NCBI GenBank assembly: GCA_039105265.1
Contig: JAPFFF010000011.1
Location: 2,232,001 to 2,296,000 of the forward strand
Direction: 5' to 3'
Length of the DNA stretch: 64,000 nt
Source: Tritrichomonas musculus
Taxonomy: Eukaryota > Parabasalia > Tritrichomonadida > Tritrichomonadidae
A program made the translations under genes and the position numbers. Below the pieces are notes generated by a model. The model made no database searches. It worked only from the letters and a program-made list of their open reading frames with translations, and was not told the DNA's origin. The first letter of the stretch is position 1. The number at the start of each line of letters is the position of its first letter. Positions 52,901 through 62,236 of the stretch are shown piece after piece.

Positions 52901-55900
52901 ATTGCTTGTTGAATAGTCAACTTGTTCAGCTGGATTGACTTGTTCATTGTCAGCTAAGCTGATGTGGTCATTGAGATTGTGTTCAACTTTAACAAGTCTT
53001 GAAAGAATATCTTCGCCAGATAATTCTTTAAGTCCTTGTACAACTGATAAATGCGTGCTAACGTTTTCAGTTAATTCTTCAATTCTTGAATTCATGTCTT
53101 CAAGATTTTCATTGAGTTTGTTGATTTGATCTTCATTATTTTCTTGAAGTTGAATATCTCTTGTTCTGAAGTTTTGTGTATCAGAAACTGTCTCTAAGTA
53201 ACGAGTCTTTGCTTGTAAATCTTTAATTGCATCCATAATGCTGTTTGGTGAGAATGTTAGTGGTTGATCTTGTACTTCTGTGATATTTCTAAGAGATTCT
53301 CTAAGTTTTGCAAGTTGTGATTCTGCACGTGATCTTCTTTCTTCAAGATCAGTACGGTTGCTTGTTTCAGCTTGCATGTCTGGCTTGTTAAGATCTTGAA
53401 CAAGTTTGTCAATCTGTTGTTCAAGTGATTGGACAAGTGGGCTGATTTCTCTTGTCTTAGGTTGTTCTTCCTTAGTAGTTGTAATCCAATCTTCTGCTTG
53501 TGAAAGCATTTCTCTAACTTCTGAAAGATCATTACGAATTTGATCAACTTCTGATTTATATTCCTTCAACTTGGTTAATTGTGCTGTGCAGCTATCTTGT
53601 GTCTTGATTTGATTGGCAGAAACCTCTTCTACTCTTGTTCTCATTGCATCAATATTTTCATTAACTTTTTCTTCAAATGAATCTGCTTGTGCAGCTTCAT
53701 TATCCTTGATGTTCTTGATTTCAGATTTAAGTGAATCGATTGACTTTTGTGCATTCTCCATTTCTTGATTCATCAAAATTGATTTAGCTTGTAATTCGCG
53801 GATTGTTGGTACTAAAGTATCTGGTGTAATTTCATCATTATCATCAGAATCAAGGATTGATTGAAGAGCTTGTCTTAATGATTTCAAGTTTTCTTGTGTT
53901 TGGGTGACTTTGCCATTTAAGTCTCTCTCCTTGGTATCAGATTCTGTAAGATCTGATTCATCAAGTTGCTTGGAAAGAATATCAATTTGATCTTGGATGG
54001 CTAAAACAGCTGGATTTGGTTCCTTTGGCTTTCCGGATGATGCAAGCCAACTGCTGAATCCATCTGTTGGTGTTTCTTCAAGGTTGGCGTTTTCTTTAAC
54101 CTTCTTAACTTCATGTTTAAGGCAACGAATTGTTTCTCTTAATTGATAAATTTCATTGTTTGCAACTTCCTCGGTCTTGGCAAGTGTTTGGATGTTGGCT
54201 TGGTTCTCTTGGATGAGTTTCAAGAAGCCTTCTGGAGTTAAGATTGTTGAATCAGCAATTGGTTGTGAAATGATATTGTTAAGAGTGCTTTGGAGCTTCT
54301 CTAAATCTTCTTGTGCTTGATCCATTGATGGTTTAAGCTCTTCTGAAGCTTCGGCCTCGGCTTGAATGTTAGGATCGCTCATATCAGTAAGAAGATGATC
54401 AACTTGGTCCTTCATTTCAACAACAGCTTGGTTTCGCTTCCTCTTTGAGGATTTGCCACCAAAGAAGTTCGAAGTGCTTCCTTTGATAAGATCATTAAGT
54501 TGATTTTGAAGATTATCAACCTTATTTTCTCTATCGTTTACTTGATCATTGAGAATGTTTAATTGATTTCTAAGTTCGCTTATTTCTTGTCTGATTAAAT
54601 CATCTGCACCGTTTCTATTATTATTATCTTCATTAGAAACCATTTCGCTTAATTGGATGTTTTCATATTTCTGTTGAGTTGGTTGATCATTTTGTGTTTG
54701 ATTATTTTGTGATTGTTTAAGTGATCTGATGATTTGTTTGATTTCCTCGTTTTCTTGATTTAATTTCTCAACGTTTTCTTTCAATTGGCTTATTTCATTA
54801 TCATATGTATCATCCAATTTAATATCTCTTGTTAAAACTGGTTGATGATGTTGAGATCCTTCTCCTTCAAGTTTAGATACTCTTTGTTGTAAATCACGGA
54901 TAAGATTTGTAACTCCTCCGTTGGTAAGGAAGTCAGTCTCATTTGCTCTATTGAGTAATCTTGTGATTGTATTTTGAAGTGTATTAAGATCCTTTCTTGT
55001 TTGGCCAAGGTTATTTTGGAGCTCGCCTGTTGTATCTTCTTCTTCATTTAATTTGTCGTCATCCATCTTTTCAACCAATGCATCAACTGAATTCTTCAAT
55101 TGCTCGATTGAATTCATGTTGCTTTGCTTCTTCTTTCTTGGTGATAATGTTGATGATCCATTAAAGCCAGAAATTGATCTTTCGAGAACTGTATTTTCGT
55201 TGTCAAGATGTTGATTTCTCGAAATTCCTGTTCTTCTTTCGATTGATTCAATCTTTTGAGATAATGGAAGAATTGCATCTTGAACTTGGTTAGTAAGATT
55301 TTCTTCATTTTGTAAAGCGGTCTTAACTTGGCTCTTGAGAGACCTGATTTCTTCATTTATTTGGTCAAGTTTTTCGTTGTTCCTTATATCGCTTTGGCTT
55401 CTTAATTCTCTGATCATGTTGCTTTGGTTGTTGGCCTTCTCTTGAAGAGCTGTAATTGCATCTGTAATTCCTTGGAGAGATTCTGTAGTTGGTATGTAAA
55501 TTTGTTGTTCTTGGATCTTTCTTAATGTTTCTTGAAGTCTGGTCAAATGTTCTTTGAGTTGGTTAAGCTCTGGTTTCAAGTTTCCATTTGATTCATTTAA
55601 GTCACTTGATGAAATCTTTTCTAATTCTTCATCTTGAATTTGTTGAATAACTTCTTCGATTTGTTGTTTCAATAATTCGATAGCAGGATTAGGTTTGCTC
55701 TTAATGAAGCTATCAGGTGGAGCTGTGATTTGGACAGCTTGTGAAATTGGATGATCTGATATGTGGTGGTTAAGATCGTCTTCCATCTTATCTAATTTGT
55801 TTGTCATCTTGTTGTTAACGGCATCCTTGATCTTCTTTAAGGAGTTGTGGCGCTTGTTGATAAGATCTGTTGTATCTTGATGTCCCTTGCAAAGTCTGTT

Positions 55901-58759
55901 GACTGTATTTTCAAGAATTTCGATTCTGTTCTTAAGTTCATAAACAAATTCGCTTTGATTTTCCATATCGCTTGGATCAAGCTTAATATCTCTTGTTTGT
56001 GGGTTAAATGAGTCAATTAATGAGTCTCCATCTTCAATTGTTCTTCCTTGAAGATCGCCACTGCTAAGATAAGCGACTGGTTTTCTTCCTTCAAGCATTC
56101 TGACTCTGTTATTTAGATTTTGAACTTCTTTAACAAGTTGTGTTGGTGATTCCATATTTATGCGTTCATTTTCTTGTGCAAGAATTTCATCAAGTGTCTT
56201 TTGAACAGTTTCAAGTTGTTCTTGTGCTTGAGACAAGTTTGGACGAAGTTCGCCTGTTGTATCTTCTTCGTCCTTAAGTTGTGAATCTTCCATTTGTTGG
56301 ATAAGATCTGAGATTTGCTTTTGAAGAGCTTGGACAACTGGATTTGCCTTTGATGATGATCTGAAGAAAGCACCTTCTTCAAATTCTTTAAGCTTCTGAT
56401 GAATTTCACTGATTTGTCCATTGACTGTATTATCGGCTTCATCATGGGCCTTGCTGATATTGTTTAATTCATCTTTGAGTTCTTCTAATTCAGCCTTCAT
56501 TGATTCAATTGATTGATGGTCTTTCTCTGCATTATTAGAGATGAAATCATTCAATGTTTGTTCAAGTTCTTCAATGTGATTAAGTTTATCTTGGATTTCA
56601 TCAGCTTGTTGACGGAGCTTGGTTGAATGTGCATTAATAGTGTTTTGTGCGGCGCTTTGATTGCCGGAGATTTGGTTGATTCTTTCTGTGAGAGAATTCA
56701 TCTTCTCGTCAATTTGGTTAAGTGATTCTTGTACTTCAGTCTTTTCTTTAAGTTGCTTGATTTCATATTTAAGGCATTTGGAAGTGTTACGCAACTCTTC
56801 AATTGCTTCTTTCATCTCATTTGATTCTTCTAATTGAATATCTCTTGTTTGGATTGAAAGTTCATTTTCTTTTTGATTCATCAATTCAACTTTCTGTTGA
56901 AGTTCGTTTATTGTTTGCCACATCTTTCCTGGGGTAACTTGTTCAATTTGATCTTCTTCTTCATAATCAATGATGTTATTGCATATTGTAAGCATGTTGT
57001 TCAATTTAGCTTGTGCTTCACCCATTGTTGGTTTAATTTGGTTGATGTCATCATCTTCTTGATCTTCAGCATTGTTCATATCTTCAACCAAATCTTGAAT
57101 CTTCTCCTTTAAGCCTTCAACAAATGGATTTGGAGCTCTCTTCTTGCCTGGTGAGCGGAGAACTGGCCATTGTTGATCAAGTTCTATTTCTCTTGAAACT
57201 GTGGCATTTCCTTGATTAAGATTTCTCTTTAGAGTTGCAACTTCATGTTTCAAGCATTTAACTGTTTCAACAACTGAGGATTCCTTAAGTTCAGAAATTT
57301 CGCTTGCAAGTTTGTCACGAATTTGATACATTTCGGAGTACATTTCACTAAGTAACTGATCGATTGATTGAACAACAAGTGGGAGATTAGATGGTTCTAT
57401 GTATTGATAAACAGATTGTTCATCGCCTTGAGCTTGAGCGCGTAATGCTTTCTGGAAAGAACGTAATTCGCCAACTGTGCGTGGGAAATCAGGCTTTTCA
57501 CCACTTATGTTGACTGATCTTGATTGAATATTTGAATTTTCGAGATCTTGAATCATTTGTTCAAGCTTTTGATCAAGGTGGCGATATTCATCATTTTCTA
57601 AACTCTTCTGATCTGTAAGTGTTTGATTTGATTCGGCAATTGGATTTTCATCAAGTCTTTTCTCAATTTGTGATACTCTTTCTACAATTTCTGTTGCAAA
57701 ATCTTCTTTCAAGTATTTAAGGAATGATCTTTGAGCGTTATAATTATTAACTGTTTTCAGTTGATGGTCAGCTAAAACGTTCATTCTGTCTTCAATAAGA
57801 CTCATTCTATCATTGATAGGGAGTGATGATGTATCAACTATTGAACTTTCTTTAAGCTTGTCCATTTCAGACATTAAAGATTGAAGATCTTGTTGAGCTT
57901 TTGTCAAAACTGTTGACTTTTCATCTGCATCTTTCTTCATTCCATCCATATCATCTTGAAGAGTATTGACAGATTGTTCAAGTGAATCTATGAGATCAAA
58001 AATATGTGTTGGGATTTTTCCTTGCTTCAATAATTTAATATTCTTGATTTCATCTCTAACGTTTTGCATCGAATTTTTGAGGATAACTACAGAACGATTT
58101 TGAGATTTCTTCATTTTCTCCAAGTCTTCTGTTGTAGCAGTGCCTTGATGCATAACTTCCAAAACTGTTTTAATAGCTTCTAATTCAACTTGCATGTCAT
58201 TAACTTGTGTATTCATTTCTTCTTTGTCATCCTTAGATGGAACTCTCAATTTAAAGCTATCTAATTCGTCACGAGAAGCTTGAATATTTGCTTGAATACT
58301 GGTCATTACTTCATGACTATTTTTGAGTTCATTTTTAAGTTCTGAAAGAGCTGACTTTATTTCTGTTATTTGGTTAGTTGATTCTAATTTGTATTCCTTA
58401 AAAGATTGCTTAAGCTTTTTATTTTTCTCAATAGCAGTCAAGTCAGGTTGACCTTGTCCTTTACGAGATGAAGCATTTGCGGACTTTAAGACTCGTAATT
58501 GTAGGTGGATGGACTGGAGATCTTTTTGAACTTGAGGAATGAGTGAATCAAATTCTGCTAAATTTTCAGGTGCAGCTATGGTTTGATTTTCGATTGCTTC
58601 TTCGTATTCTTCTTTAAGTTTATTTAATTGATTTGTAAATTCTTTAGATTGTGGTTGGATTAATTGGAGTGTATTAAGAAGTTTTTTTATGAAATTCTGT
58701 TGTTCAAGAACAGCATTTCCCATTGAACCGACATAGTTACCAATGGAAATAGCCTTCAT
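46988..58759 (-). CDS. Giant modular coiled-coil protein, 3923 aa
   Basis: The protein is coiled coil almost throughout, Glu, Gln, Lys, Asn and Leu rich, with no signal peptide or membrane segment. I count about 15 copies of a module starting NPxxxxLxxxIDxLxxxM, followed by an acidic E/D-rich stretch, an L-x-P-x-hydrophobic helix and TPxxLxxxVxxLQ. Two short motifs recur between modules: TRDIxLxx (about 7-8 copies) and C(L/M/I/V)K(H/Y)E(V/I/L) (6 copies, for example CLKHEV, CMKHEI, CIKHEL). Near the C-terminus two 107-residue tandem copies are almost identical (47.8-48.4 kb). Such proteins build rods and filaments; in trichomonads a structural part of the costa, pelta-axostyle or Golgi/flagellar root is the likely place, but no marker ties it to one. 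I do not recognise it as a named protein. Confidence 0.93.
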   Translation of the reverse strand: MKAISIGNYVGSMGNAVLEQQNFIKKLLNTLQLIQPQSKEFTNQLNKLKEEYEEAIENQTIAAPENLAEFDSLIPQVQKDLQSIHLQLRVLKSANASSRKGQGQPDLTAIEKNKKLKQSFKEYKLESTNQITEIKSALSELKNELKNSHEVMTSIQANIQASRDELDSFKLRVPSKDDKEEMNTQVNDMQVELEAIKTVLEVMHQGTATTEDLEKMKKSQNRSVVILKNSMQNVRDEIKNIKLLKQGKIPTHIFDLIDSLEQSVNTLQDDMDGMKKDADEKSTVLTKAQQDLQSLMSEMDKLKESSIVDTSSLPINDRMSLIEDRMNVLADHQLKTVNNYNAQRSFLKYLKEDFATEIVERVSQIEKRLDENPIAESNQTLTDQKSLENDEYRHLDQKLEQMIQDLENSNIQSRSVNISGEKPDFPRTVGELRSFQKALRAQAQGDEQSVYQYIEPSNLPLVVQSIDQLLSEMYSEMYQIRDKLASEISELKESSVVETVKCLKHEVATLKRNLNQGNATVSREIELDQQWPVLRSPGKKRAPNPFVEGLKEKIQDLVEDMNNAEDQEDDDINQIKPTMGEAQAKLNNMLTICNNIIDYEEEDQIEQVTPGKMWQTINELQQKVELMNQKENELSIQTRDIQLEESNEMKEAIEELRNTSKCLKYEIKQLKEKTEVQESLNQIDEKMNSLTERINQISGNQSAAQNTINAHSTKLRQQADEIQDKLNHIEELEQTLNDFISNNAEKDHQSIESMKAELEELKDELNNISKAHDEADNTVNGQISEIHQKLKEFEEGAFFRSSSKANPVVQALQKQISDLIQQMEDSQLKDEEDTTGELRPNLSQAQEQLETVQKTLDEILAQENERINMESPTQLVKEVQNLNNRVRMLEGRKPVAYLSSGDLQGRTIEDGDSLIDSFNPQTRDIKLDPSDMENQSEFVYELKNRIEILENTVNRLCKGHQDTTDLINKRHNSLKKIKDAVNNKMTNKLDKMEDDLNHHISDHPISQAVQITAPPDSFIKSKPNPAIELLKQQIEEVIQQIQDEELEKISSSDLNESNGNLKPELNQLKEHLTRLQETLRKIQEQQIYIPTTESLQGITDAITALQEKANNQSNMIRELRSQSDIRNNEKLDQINEEIRSLKSQVKTALQNEENLTNQVQDAILPLSQKIESIERRTGISRNQHLDNENTVLERSISGFNGSSTLSPRKKKQSNMNSIEQLKNSVDALVEKMDDDKLNEEEDTTGELQNNLGQTRKDLNTLQNTITRLLNRANETDFLTNGGVTNLIRDLQQRVSKLEGEGSQHHQPVLTRDIKLDDTYDNEISQLKENVEKLNQENEEIKQIIRSLKQSQNNQTQNDQPTQQKYENIQLSEMVSNEDNNNRNGADDLIRQEISELRNQLNILNDQVNDRENKVDNLQNQLNDLIKGSTSNFFGGKSSKRKRNQAVVEMKDQVDHLLTDMSDPNIQAEAEASEELKPSMDQAQEDLEKLQSTLNNIISQPIADSTILTPEGFLKLIQENQANIQTLAKTEEVANNEIYQLRETIRCLKHEVKKVKENANLEETPTDGFSSWLASSGKPKEPNPAVLAIQDQIDILSKQLDESDLTESDTKERDLNGKVTQTQENLKSLRQALQSILDSDDNDEITPDTLVPTIRELQAKSILMNQEMENAQKSIDSLKSEIKNIKDNEAAQADSFEEKVNENIDAMRTRVEEVSANQIKTQDSCTAQLTKLKEYKSEVDQIRNDLSEVREMLSQAEDWITTTKEEQPKTREISPLVQSLEQQIDKLVQDLNKPDMQAETSNRTDLEERRSRAESQLAKLRESLRNITEVQDQPLTFSPNSIMDAIKDLQAKTRYLETVSDTQNFRTRDIQLQENNEDQINKLNENLEDMNSRIEELTENVSTHLSVVQGLKELSGEDILSRLVKVEHNLNDHISLADNEQVNPAEQVDYSTSNVSGDVINDILKKVKILSDRNEEQTNEILRLKKLTQSLDSTLEISNLSRRVAKLERDRTRTHVTPISRAPDVQERSVNPFIENINGQIDCLVQTLHDPDFQKTDQDGKLQPQITTTENELQLLRRSLDTTQKQKAEQNSVNNLYNAINDLQENALLLEDAFSAIRCMKHEIKKLKGSIQEVDKKLDEHLEENQRIVSELNAPKRRRINPAVEEVKSQIETLKQKMNHPDFSKEEENDDPNSSELSSRKRETQQHLDLLTDTLNKLLEQEEPFNLNMDTLQQMIHDMQAKMALIETQHAESIQNVLKSIKDEETNSSFMNWTPIKQSRKPNPRHEELKNQIDQLVTQMDDPSLVEDDTEGELNPAMGKAKDELQVLRDLLQHFIDADDFNPIQLMGMVQGLETRIQALEEDKQIHVQTRQINLESENKVNGLTQSFDSLKSSLDEFRERLGSAEKNEEDIQKSIEKVNKQIEELESRIHDVESQPSQIFAGFNTFKKRPINPSMEALQQRIDELMKQMNDPELQNEEDASNSKLRPTISKTETELRHLQETLKRLMEQEEPVAITPETLLEMVHQLQAQVTELDVIESHRDTDEKLEETNQNINSMNERIQSISENQIKLTDSFNSFKSRFDQFKEQTSAKENEIDDKIGDMTENINDLQSHVTEIEEHPTQYIAGFNPQQTEARPLHPAIKGIQIRIDELVKEMNDPQLKNEENELSEELQTKMSNTETELIQLKETINRLNEQEEPILVTPDNLLEMVHNLQAKVASLEVSEARRAQNDQNERLAFAHSQNQAKITDSLNNLKSNLDEFRNLLHDTNISEQEMDKNVDDLCQQIEGIQNNIAEYEGEQSPLFTQFSDNHTSKSQNPAIKAVQKRIDELINEMNHPSLQSEDNEANTRLKPSMSKAEQELIGLREKLQKLEEEDLITPYKLYDMVQSVQDRVESVENKVGDHIENHPSEWTVMPREKKASPAVHDLKQLIDELCDQIHEPILDEEDETNPQLKPSIEKAENELKGLQHKVNDLLDQQDKPTVLTPDSLYGTMLDLQSSIAKVRKEQIRQGVQERAIKLEQQNEEASGPNSHKISELENDVESLKSTVAQLRSEMRNVNNLQSPTREYKNLRRDFSSNPPKTEEELASYIERLERVAEGFDRNIIVAQGEIKKVGQIKNQLKEDSDFAKNLQNEIKKQSSAIHCIKHELKSLKLNSSSNPIMSRSINLEAEDDNEKRSNSRLRRRNLSQSNLNDESVQELQDRLSRLENKVDSFKPHYVGFNESGNLSDANKTASIEALSSHINKFVERSIQPQSSDEDVEKLQPDIENAQVQLRELKGKLDDVLNEQAEIERTKITPQRLNEALLDVRQEVEKTQNDINEINDKIETLDENQERTAESFNDFKTDIEKLPKFTQEVLDYINTVPAEFTQIQDEVRGLKEALAERDETISSMKLELAQKIEKVNHELGCVKHEVKNLKSQVPEIKSDIKSVQEDVNNHSNEITNLHDKDSSITQTIEEMKEEHSQAQEKNSQQFNDINDKLSSATTEIEVMKSTNSQVQKQNEQQFNQIREQQNQQFNELKDELSSTKQTIEEMKEENAQVHEKNAIEFQNIKDSLASITQTIEEMKSEFSQAEEQNSQQFNDINDKLSSATTEVEVMKSTNAQVQKQNEQQFNQIREQQTQQYNEVKDELSSIKQTIEEMKQENAQTIEDMKSEYNDKLEKMNQSNEQALKELENKQASLSDQLNENIRTTASSIDKLNSDVSRYHEEADRNTETLNNLVNQRNEDQKKVESMKDDVESLKTNTDKLTEEIANLKAEIKEHEEAAKQQRDNEKAKLTNVINEHSKSIGYTQKVIGKHEKHLKALMEKQKGMEDLIQTTDPVSKDDFQKLEMKYDKLIEQIHSNISVIANGQQSQQESFKKEINNLSQNNSELQSEGSLTGAHHKEGLDDLTKKMAKIFKHVKSQDEKINKLRTDVDGLLNA
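47815..48390. repeat. Two tandem 321-bp coding repeats (107 aa) near the 3' end of the giant gene
   Basis: The segments QQFNDINDKLSSATTE and VQKQNEQQFNQIREQQ occur twice, 321 bp (107 residues) apart, with only a few substitutions (TTEIEV/TTEVEV, STNSQV/STNAQV). The repeat keeps the frame and heptad phase. Confidence 0.9.
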
Positions 58760-59961
58760 TTATTTTTTTAATATTGTAACGGCTATAAAAATTTTCAAAG
58801 TATATTTAAGTTTAACGGCTATTTTTTTCAATTTCTATTTCAATTAAAAATAAAAAATGTTTGAACGAATTTTTGAGAAAATATTAAATGTATAAAAGGA
58901 ATAATGCCTAAAAAAGTATTATGAAAATAAAACCAAATCCATTTAAAAAAAAAATAAACGTATACATTTTTTATACATTCAATATTGGTACAAAAACCGA
59001 CTATTTCTTACGTTAACGAAACAATTTTATTTATTCAAAACCTTTTTTTTCGGAAATGATGTTTATGATTCTAAAAAATAAAATTGATTATTTTAAGAGA
59101 AAATATTAAATGTATAGATTCTCTGTTATGTTGTCATAAAATCAAAAAAAAGAGTATGGTATATAATATTTGAAAGTATATAAATGTTAATTATGGTAGA
59201 TGAAAATCAAGAGATTAAAATCATGTTTTTCATAAAAAAAAAATTGGAATAAATTTTCATGGTTATTGAGGAATTTTAAAACGTACGGAAGTTATGTACG
59301 TTATCAAGATAAGTTTAATTAAAATGTAACTTTTTTTATGTTAAAAAAGTGGATTTTTTTGAAAAAATTTAAAAAAAAAATTCTTGGAATATCAGATTAT
59401 TTTTAATTTAAAAATCGAATGTTACGATCATAATTTCAATCATTATTAATCGTAATTTCAATATTTTGAAGCTATATTTGGGCGAAAAAATTCAGAGTTT
59501 TTTAATCGCTAAAAAGAAAAAAAAAAGTCGGTTTTTCCTTTAAGCGATCATTTTTGACCTAAATATGGTGATATAACCGTTTTGTGATTGAATATACCTT
59601 TAAAACCGACAAATTTTTAGCGGTTATACCTTTATGCGATTAAAATAGGTGAATTTATAATACATTTATTTGACCTTATTACCTTAAAGGAAAGGACAAA
59701 TATTTGATAGAACAAACAACCAAATATTAATTCAATTATTATTTTTATTTCTAAATAATTGTTTGAGAAAAATAGAATAAAAATTAAAAAATAATTAAAA
59801 ATATAGACAAAAAAAAAAAAAAAAAGCAACAATTGAATTAATTTTTGTGAATGCAAATAAGAACAAATATGTTATCAAAATATTTATTGATATAAGTGAC
59901 AAGAATATGGTTACTTTTTCATTCAAGTAAAATGAAGATGTATTTTGACTAAATATATGTA
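58760..59961. other. Non-coding stretch upstream of the giant gene
   Basis: About 1.2 kb of AT-rich sequence in which the giant gene's promoter must lie; no TCATTW is seen close to its ATG. It also holds the inverted repeats at 59527-59628. Open frames on either strand are short and unconvincing. Confidence 0.6.
59527..59628. repeat. Overlapping inverted repeats GTCGGTTTT/AAAACCGAC and TATAACCG/CGGTTATA
   Basis: GTCGGTTTT (59527-59535) pairs with AAAACCGAC (59602-59610), and TATAACCG (59572-59579) with CGGTTATA (59621-59628). The flanking TTTGACC and GGTGAAT resemble those of the hairpin repeats at 22.9 and 24.5 kb. Family membership is suggested, not proven. Confidence 0.6.
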
Positions 59962-60000
59962 CATTCAAATTCACCGTCCACTTTTTGAAAAGAGCTCATG

Positions 60001-60020
60001 ACACTTGTGATGAGCTATTT
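60001..60020. repeat. 20-bp direct repeat with 62116-62135 (ACACTTGTGATGAGCTATTT)
   Basis: The 20-base segment occurs identically at 60001-60020 and 62116-62135, one copy inside and one outside element F. The first lies within a hairpin AGCTCAT...ATGAGCT. Confidence 0.8.
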
Positions 60021-60677
60021 TACTTGAATGAAATGAAAGGACAGATATGCATTCAAAATATTGAGGTCATTTTGCTTCTAGAGTTTTTCCGAATTTTCGG
60101 TTAGTTTTCAAATTTGAATGCTTCATTCAATTTCCTTTCAATTTTTTGAGGCAAACATGCAAGGTAGTCGTTTCTCGTGCACTAAAAGATTTCAAAGTTT
60201 CTTATTTCCAAAAAAAAAATATTCTTATGGTCGTATATCATATGAATTTAGGATTCTTTATTCTTCAATTTCTTTTTGGAAGAAAATTAGTTAATATTAT
60301 TTTAGAAAAATTTCTCCATATTTTTACTTTAGTAATCTGATGATTTGCTTCTAGTGTTGAAAGAAAATGAACAAATAGTGCCTAATTTACTTTTTATTAA
60401 ATTTTTGAAAAAGATACTGAATCTTTTATGCAAAAAATGTATTAAAATCTCCTTAATTTTTATATATGATTCATATAAAAATATTTAATTACAGAAATAT
60501 ATACATAAATTAAATAAATGTATTTAATATAATTATAATGTTCATTATCGATCAGCATATTTCATTAACATCAGTTTATTTTTGAAATTATTTGAACATT
60601 CACTAAATATACAGTTTATTTTATTACAGAAAAACTGATATTATACATTTTTTTTAATGGAAATAAAAATCATAGGG

Positions 60678-61295
60678 GTTGCAACTAATCTTTACTTTTT
60701 TTACATCACATTTTTATTAACGTAACATTTTAACGTAACTTTTTATAAAATCAAAAATTTTGATGTAAATCAGTTATTTATGTTTAAAACAATATTTTTA
60801 TTCATAATCTAAAGATAAAAACTATTTTTCATTAACTCTTGCTAATTTTGATCAAAAAACTATGCTATTGCAGATGATTATATCTGATAGATATAATTAG
60901 AAGCAAAATATCATAGAAAAAAAGGTTTTGTACATCGGTACTATTATAAAATAATTCAAATACATCGAATAAATAAATCAAAACGATTTGGCCAATCATA
61001 ATAAGTCGAAATAAAATCAGAATTTTATAATAAATATAAAGTGCCATTTTACACCATCAAAAGAATGATCAAAGAAATATCAAAGTTTTAATAATTTATT
61101 AGCAATAATAAATGAAAAAAAATTATTTCTGCTTTATATTCATGCTTTATTTATTTTAATTGATTAAATTTTTGAAGATAAAAATATTTTTCAAAGAAAA
61201 AAATTAACGGAAAATTACATATGTATTTACATATGTAATTTCTATCGTCCTGTATAATTACATTGTATATACAAAAAGTAAAGATTAGTTGCAAC
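60678..61295. mobile_element. MITE-like element E, 618 bp, 23-bp inverted ends, inside F
   Basis: A perfect 23-bp inverted pair beginning GTTGCAACTAATCTTTAC occupies 60678-60700 and 61273-61295. TA dinucleotides lie 2-3 bases outside each end, so a TA-target (mariner-like) element is possible. The interior is non-coding, with a TTAACGTAACATTTTAACGT repeat. Confidence 0.75.
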
Positions 61296-61398
61296 GATAG
61301 AAAAAAAAGACGATTTTTTTTCTTTAACCTATCTTTACAAAAAACATATAAATATATTACAAAAATAATACTTGTTATTTCCATATATTTATTTTTAA

Positions 61399-61679
61399 GA
61401 AATATCTATAAGCAGTGGAAATATCACTTTGGAATTTTCACAAGGTTCGTTCGATTTTGAACCTTTCGAAAAAAGTAAAAATATAAGATTTTCTGGTATT
61501 TTTATTATTTATTTTATATATTATTTATTTATAAAACATTATTTTTGACCAACATTGATCAGAAATAGAGATATTTTTAATTCAAATTTCACAAATTTTT
61601 TGTTTGATATTTCGTTTCAAAAAAATCGAACGAACCTTGTGAAAATTCAAAAGTGATATTTCCACTGCTGATAGATATT
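61399..61679. mobile_element. MITE-like element D, 281 bp, long (~60 bp) inverted ends, inside F
   Basis: The two arms (61399-61460 and 61619-61679) are complementary over about 60 bp with few mismatches, beginning AATATCTAT(A/C)AGCAGTGG and including ATATCACTTT and TTCACAAGGTTCGTTCGA. TTAA lies just outside at 61395-61398 and 61680-61683, as for elements A-C. It could form a very stable hairpin. Confidence 0.8.
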
Positions 61680-62236
61680 TTAAAAAACTGAGTAATAATT
61701 TATATTTAGTATTAAGTATAAACGATATTTATTTATTTTTTTAATAAATCCATTAGACATTTTATTTTTCATTCAATTTTCTGCCAAAATCCTATCGTTG
61801 TATCCCCTATTAAAAATCTTTTTATATTTTGAATAGTTTATATTTATATTTTTCTGCGCAAAAAGCGGTTGGAAAAACTTTATTTGCTTCTTACCAAAAA
61901 GTGGACGGTGAATTTGAATGATAAAAAAATCGGCCTAAAAAGATGTATTTTTTAGCAGTACTAACAATTTTTTTAATGACTTGGATGGTATGATTAAAAC
62001 AAAACAATAAAATAGTTTAATGAATTGTTGAGGCACGATTAAATATGATGGTTCAAGTGAGTCATGATAGAATTTTATATAATATTATGAGATAAGAGAT
62101 TATATATACAAATAAACACTTGTGATGAGCTATTTCATTATTTTTTGTGTAACAACAATATAATGAAGAATACGGATTGCCTTTGATAATTTTTAAATGC
62201 ATTACCAAAACCGCAAAATATTATAAAAATAAAAAA

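Larger units (their letters stand above)
59962..61920. mobile_element. MITE-like element F with 26-bp inverted ends, containing other insertions
   Basis: A perfect 26-bp inverted pair beginning CATTCAAATTCACCGTCCAC lies at 59962-59987 and 61895-61920. TA occurs immediately outside the left end and one base outside the right. Elements E and D lie inside, so the original element was probably near 1 kb. No transposase is visible. Confidence 0.7.

Noticed and set aside
61430-61470. tRNA T-arm-like GGTTCG...GAACC
   Set aside because: It belongs to the inverted arms of element D; no cloverleaf can be built around it.
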